Positions 6,596 through 9,928 of a stretch of DNA of 9,928 nt are shown in pieces. Source of the stretch: Alphaproteobacteria bacterium (GTDB taxonomy: Bacteria > Pseudomonadota > Alphaproteobacteria > CAAHEQ01 > UBA3637). Under the pieces are notes generated by a model. It was not told where the DNA came from and did no database searches. It saw only the letters and a program-made list of their open reading frames with translations. The stretch covers positions 1-9,928 of the forward strand of contig CAAHEQ010000019.1 of assembly GCA_900772625.1 (NCBI GenBank). The letters are read 5' to 3'. Numbering within the stretch: position 1 is the stretch's first letter; each line of letters starts with the position of its first letter. A program made the translations under genes and the position numbers.

Positions 6596-9232
6596 TTAGT
6601 ACTTACCCTCGAACGCGTCCAGATAAATCTGTTTAATATCGCTGATCAGTGGGTAAACAGGGTTTGCACCTGTGCATTGGTCATCATATGCCAAGCGGGA
6701 CAGTTCGTCCAAACGAGACATAAACTCTTTTTCATCAACACCATAAGCTCTGATTGATGGCGGAATCTCGAGCGTGTTCTTCAAGTCCGCAACGGCCTTG
6801 ACTAACAACTCTACGCGCTCGTCATCCGTGCTGTTCGCGTCACCCAAGTACAACACGTGTGCCACTTGAGCATAGCGCTTTTTTGCCTCAGGCGCTTTGT
6901 ATTGAGGGAAAATACCTTGCTTTTTCGGACAATCCGTTGCGTTATAACGGATAATTTGGCAAATCAACAAAGCGTTTGCAATACCGTGCGGAATGTTGTA
7001 CATCGCGCCCAGCTTATGTGCCATCGAGTGGCAAAGTCCCAAGAATGCGTTTGCAAAAGCCATACCTGCCATTGTCGCAGCATAGTGCACTTTTTCGCGT
7101 GCGTATGGGTCGTTTGCCCCTTCTTTATAAGAACGTGGCAGATAGCGGAAGATTTGCTTTGCAGCTTCCAAAGCTGTCGAGTTTGTAAAGTTGGTTGCCA
7201 TTACAGAAACATATGCTTCCAAACAGTGAACCAGTGCGTCAATACCGCCCGCAGCAGTCAAGCCTTTTGGCATACCGTCCACAAAGTTCGGGTCGATAAT
7301 GGCCATTGACGGCGTTAAAGCATAATCCGCAATCGCGTATTTCACGTGGTTTTTGTCGTCCGTAATAATCGAGAACGGCGTCACTTCAGAACCTGTTCCA
7401 GACGTTGTTGGAATACAGACAAGCTTTGCCTTTTCGCCCAAATCAGGAATGCGGCAAATACGTTTTCTGATATCCATAAAGCGCATCGAAATGTCCGCAA
7501 AGTCTGTTTCAGGGTGCTCATACATCAACCAAATAATCTTGGCTACGTCCATAGGCGAACCACCACCCAGCGCGATAATCAAGTCTGGCTGATACGGTGT
7601 CACCATTGCAAGTGCTTGCTCGACCGTTGACAAAGTTGGATCTGGTTTCACATCAAAGAAGATTTGAAAATCAATGCCTATTTCTTCCAACGTGTTTGTA
7701 ATGGCCGCCACAGCGCCCGAGTTAAACAAAAAGCGATCTGTAATAATAAAGGCACGCTTTTTACCTTCGAACTCGCGCAAGGCTAATTCTGTTGAACCAC
7801 GCTTGAAGTAAATCTTTGGAGGCACTTTAAACCATAACATATTTTCTCTCCTTTCTGCCACAGTCTTATAGTTGAGCAAATGCTTAACACCAACGTTTTC
7901 GCTGACCGAGTTGCCACCCCATGAACCACAGCCCAAAGTCAATGACGGCTCGAGACGGAAGTTATACAAATCACCAATACCACCTTGAGAAGCTGGCGAA
8001 TTAATCAGCAAACGACCTGTCGGCATTTTGTTGGCGAAAAAGTCAATGCGCGTTTGATCGCGTGGGTCTGTATACAATACGGAAGTATGACCTAAACCGC
8101 CGAGGTTAATCAGCGCCAAAGCCATATCTGTGGCTGTTTCGAAATCAGGCGCTTTATACATCGCCAACACTGGCGACAATTTTTCGTGCGCAAATGGGTT
8201 CGAAATGTCATACGATGTTTCTTCACTGATCAACACTTTTGCATCTTGAGGAACTTTAAGTCCTGCCAACTCGGCAATTTTTGCCGCAGGTTGGCCAACG
8301 ATTGCAGGGTTGACTGTGCCTTTTTCTGTCAAGATAATTTTCTTGAGCGCTTCGGCTTCTTTTGCATTCAGCATATAAGCGCCGCGATAGACGAATTCTT
8401 TTTTGACTTCTTCATAAACGCTGTCCACGATAATGACGGATTGTTCGGAGGCACAAATCATACCGTTATCAAAAGTCTTTGACATCAAAATGGAAGATAC
8501 TGCCATACGAATGTCCGCCGTCTCATCAATGATTGCTGGCGTATTGCCCGATCCAACGCCCAACGCAGGCTTGCCGCTTGAGTACGCTGCTTTCACCATA
8601 GAAGGACCACCCGTTGCCAAAATAGCTTGGATTTTTGGGTGCTTCATCAATGTGGCTGTCAGCTCAATTGAAGGCTCTTCAATCCAACCGATAATGTCCG
8701 CAGGTGCGCCCGCTTTAACGGCGGCGTCCAACACAACTTTAGCCGCAGCTACCGTGCTTTTCTTGGCTCTTGGGTGAGGCGAAAAAATAATACCATTGCG
8801 CGTTTTTAATGCCAGCAAAGATTTAAAAATCGCCGTTGACGTTGGGTTTGTAGTCGGCACAACGCCCGCAATCACGCCCAAAGGCGCTGCCACGATTTTT
8901 GTACCGTTCGCTTTGTCACGAGAAATAATCCCGCACGTCTTTGTGTTTTTGTGTTTATTATAGATATATTCGCTGGCGAAATGGTTTTTTATGATTTTAT
9001 CTTCCAACACGCCCATACCTGTCTCGGCAACGGCCATTTCCGCCAGATCAATTCTCATTTTATCGGCAGCAGCGGCAGCCGCTTTAAATATCGCATTTAC
9101 CTTTTCTTCCGAAAAAGTCGCATATTGATTTTGCGCCACGTGCACACGGTCAATCAAAGATTCCAGCTTAGCCAAAGCCTCGGCTTGTTGCTTTTCATCA
9201 ACGACCTTTTTGTCTTCTTTTTTTTCTGTCAT
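6596..9232 (-). CDS. adhE: Bifunctional acetaldehyde-CoA/alcohol dehydrogenase
   Basis: 878 residues, full length (E. coli AdhE is 891). It reduces acetyl-CoA to acetaldehyde and then to ethanol, using two NADH, in the cytoplasm. Residues about 15-445 are the aldehyde dehydrogenase half, with the catalytic Cys260 in FDNGMICASEQ (254-264) and GVGSGNTP (225-232). A linker leads to the MLWFKVPPKIYFKRGS segment (465-480). Residues about 470-878 are the iron-dependent alcohol dehydrogenase half, with the nucleotide-binding GGGSPMD (556-562). The four metal ligands expected from E. coli D653, H657, H723 and H737 are all present as Asp665, His669, His735 and His749. AdhE of this type builds helical filaments (spirosomes) in other bacteria. 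The start follows AAGAGGA, six bases upstream. It is transcribed with rex behind a promoter overlapped by a Rex operator. No broken region or missing residue was seen. Confidence 0.98.
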   Translation of the reverse strand: MTEKKEDKKVVDEKQQAEALAKLESLIDRVHVAQNQYATFSEEKVNAIFKAAAAAADKMRIDLAEMAVAETGMGVLEDKIIKNHFASEYIYNKHKNTKTCGIISRDKANGTKIVAAPLGVIAGVVPTTNPTSTAIFKSLLALKTRNGIIFSPHPRAKKSTVAAAKVVLDAAVKAGAPADIIGWIEEPSIELTATLMKHPKIQAILATGGPSMVKAAYSSGKPALGVGSGNTPAIIDETADIRMAVSSILMSKTFDNGMICASEQSVIIVDSVYEEVKKEFVYRGAYMLNAKEAEALKKIILTEKGTVNPAIVGQPAAKIAELAGLKVPQDAKVLISEETSYDISNPFAHEKLSPVLAMYKAPDFETATDMALALINLGGLGHTSVLYTDPRDQTRIDFFANKMPTGRLLINSPASQGGIGDLYNFRLEPSLTLGCGSWGGNSVSENVGVKHLLNYKTVAERRENMLWFKVPPKIYFKRGSTELALREFEGKKRAFIITDRFLFNSGAVAAITNTLEEIGIDFQIFFDVKPDPTLSTVEQALAMVTPYQPDLIIALGGGSPMDVAKIIWLMYEHPETDFADISMRFMDIRKRICRIPDLGEKAKLVCIPTTSGTGSEVTPFSIITDDKNHVKYAIADYALTPSMAIIDPNFVDGMPKGLTAAGGIDALVHCLEAYVSVMATNFTNSTALEAAKQIFRYLPRSYKEGANDPYAREKVHYAATMAGMAFANAFLGLCHSMAHKLGAMYNIPHGIANALLICQIIRYNATDCPKKQGIFPQYKAPEAKKRYAQVAHVLYLGDANSTDDERVELLVKAVADLKNTLEIPPSIRAYGVDEKEFMSRLDELSRLAYDDQCTGANPVYPLISDIKQIYLDAFEGKY

Positions 9233-9236
9233 AGTA

Positions 9237-9243
9237 TCCTCTT
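9237..9243 (-). promoter_or_regulatory. adhE ribosome binding site
   Basis: AAGAGGA on the minus strand lies four bases before the ATG at 9230-9232. It is the only purine-rich site near the N-terminus and supports this start over later ones. Confidence 0.65.
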
Positions 9244-9247
9244 ATTA

Positions 9248-9265
9248 TCGTGATTATTTTCACAA
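9248..9265 (-). promoter_or_regulatory. Rex operator upstream of adhE-rex
   Basis: On the minus strand the 18 bases read TTGTGA, six bases AAATAA, then TCACGA. The established Rex site is an 18-base palindrome close to TTGTGA-N6-TCACAA, so only one base in the two outer half-sites differs. The site begins where transcription from the promoter just upstream should start, at about +1 to +18, so a bound Rex dimer would block initiation. Its position ahead of an operon that ends with rex supports direct autoregulation. Confidence 0.85.
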
Positions 9266-9271
9266 TAAGAT

Positions 9272-9300
9272 TGTATAATAGATTCGCAGACTTTTTGCAA
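9272..9300 (-). promoter_or_regulatory. Promoter of the adhE-rex operon
   Basis: Minus strand: -35 TTGCAA (9295-9300), a 17-base spacer and -10 TATACA (9272-9277). The expected start is near 9265, at the edge of the Rex operator, giving a leader of about 33 bases. The -35 box is the same TTGCAA followed by a run of A that precedes the mla operon promoter. Confidence 0.7.
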
Positions 9301-9449
9301 GTTCTTTTTTATTTTTCTGCGCTAACGGGTGAGAAAAGATCCTATAACCTCTAGACACAAAGACAAAATCTGCATTTCTTATCCGCGGTGGTTCTGTCGC
9401 GCAGCACAAAGTGGGTACAATGACGCGCTGGCTTTTTTAATGCCTTTTC

Positions 9450-9489
9450 ATTCGCCGCGCGGATTTCCCCGCGCCCGCGCGCGGCGAAT
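9450..9489. repeat. Perfect 12-bp GC-rich inverted repeat
   Basis: ATTCGCCGCGCG (9450-9461) pairs perfectly with CGCGCGGCGAAT (9478-9489) around a 16-base C-rich loop. Neither strand has a T run after the stem, so it is not a classical terminator. It could be a repeat element, an RNA hairpin or a protein-binding site. Confidence 0.7.
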
Positions 9490-9591
9490 AAAGCTTAAGT
9501 AAAATGAAATAAAAGTTTGGGGGCGAGAGCGACAAAAATTATTTTTTTTGAAAACGGGAACAATAAACTAAAGCAACTTTCTACATAACCA

Positions 9592-9635
9592 TAAAGCGCG
9601 GGGCGCCCATTTTCGCGCCCACGCCCAGCGCTTTA
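9592..9635. repeat. Nested inverted repeat
   Basis: TAAAGCGC (9592-9599) pairs with GCGCTTTA (9628-9635), and inside it GGGCGC (9601-9606) pairs with GCGCCC (9615-9620) around an eight-base loop. CGCCC at 9622-9626 offers an alternative partner. No T run follows on either strand. Confidence 0.6.
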
Positions 9636-9713
9636 ATAGGGGAAGCCATCTTTTTGATAAATTAAAGAATCCAAATACTGAGTTTTCATTAGTAATCTTT
9701 TTGGCGCTATTTT

Positions 9714-9755
9714 ATTTTGCAGGCATGAGAAATTCGCGCGCCGCGCCTGCAAAAT
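9714..9755. repeat. Perfect 11-bp inverted repeat
   Basis: ATTTTGCAGGC (9714-9724) pairs perfectly with GCCTGCAAAAT (9745-9755). The 20-base loop is itself rich in GCGCG. As with its two neighbours, the stem stands in AT-rich surroundings and no gene ends beside it, so a terminator role is not evident. Confidence 0.65.
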
Positions 9756-9928
9756 TAAAAACATTGAAAAAATCTTTGTTCCTAAGATTCTGAAAAAAAC
9801 AACTCTAATCTTTTCTTTCAAAAAATAATTTTTGGATTGGGTGTGGGGCTAGAAAAAATCTTTTTTTGAAAATGGATTAAATTATTCGCCCAATTCGCAA
9901 GAACCAGCGCGAGCGCGCGAAGATTTTC

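Larger units (their letters stand above)
9301..9928. other. Long intergenic region with GC-rich inverted repeats, no gene seen
   Basis: About 630 bases beyond the adhE promoter have no convincing coding frame, and no tRNA, rRNA, tmRNA, RNase P or SRP RNA hallmark was recognised. The stretch is AT-rich with A and T runs, broken by compact GC-rich blocks that form inverted repeats, three of which are listed separately. The last bases (9894-9928) contain further GCGCG blocks and short pairings (TTCGC 9894-9898 with GCGAA 9917-9921) cut off by the window edge. Confidence 0.6.

Noticed and set aside
6857..7309. 150-codon plus-strand frame opposite adhE
   Set aside because: It lies entirely within the strongly conserved iron-dehydrogenase half of adhE, is Cys/His/Arg-rich as antisense frames tend to be, and resembles no family.
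8433..8777. 114-codon plus-strand frame opposite adhE
   Set aside because: It is an antisense shadow of the aldehyde dehydrogenase half, without ribosome site or family features.
9431..9489. Hairpin at 9450-9489 and T run at 9433-9438 as an intrinsic terminator
   Set aside because: The T run lies before the stem on the plus strand and becomes an A run on the minus strand, and no gene ends nearby.
9633..9821. 62-codon minus-strand reading frame in the long intergenic region
   Set aside because: It starts with TTG, has no ribosome site, runs straight through the 9714-9755 inverted repeat and has no recognisable family features.

Overview
The window looks like chromosomal DNA from a Gram-negative, fermentative bacterium. 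Outer-membrane lipid-transport genes, a lipoprotein with a lipobox and a type IV pseudopilin N-terminus all imply a diderm cell. A bifunctional AdhE under a redox-sensing Rex repressor implies anaerobic or microaerobic life. The overall style (a large Cys-rich protein carrying a class III signal, a STAS-MlaE fusion with a PqiC-like lipoprotein) fits a host-associated low-to-mid-GC alphaproteobacterium, but that placement is inference from gene content and was not tested by a search.

Layout. Bases 1-174 hold no gene, only a hairpin that probably ends the first gene. Bases 175-2142 (minus) encode a 655-residue secreted or surface protein with a prepilin signal and 58 cysteines. A 126-base divergent promoter region follows. 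Bases 2269-5934 (plus) form one tight operon: STAS-MlaE permease, MlaF ATPase, MlaD-type MCE protein, PqiC-like lipoprotein and a YbaK-type aminoacyl-tRNA deacylase. Every junction overlaps or has a one-base gap. A 48-base convergent gap separates this from the minus-strand operon adhE-rex (9232 down to 5983). Bases 9233-9928 carry the adhE promoter and Rex operator, then about 630 bases without a credible gene that contain several GC-rich inverted repeats in AT-rich DNA.

How the genes work together. The mla-like operon should build an ABC transporter that moves phospholipid between inner and outer membrane. The adhE-rex operon looks like a closed loop. Rex senses the NADH/NAD+ ratio and should bind a near-perfect palindrome at the start point of the adhE transcript, so it represses both AdhE and itself until NADH builds up. 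AdhE then reoxidises NADH by making ethanol. The Cys-rich pseudopilin-like protein is a separate unit of unknown function. It and the hairpin-rich intergenic DNA are the least explained parts of the window.
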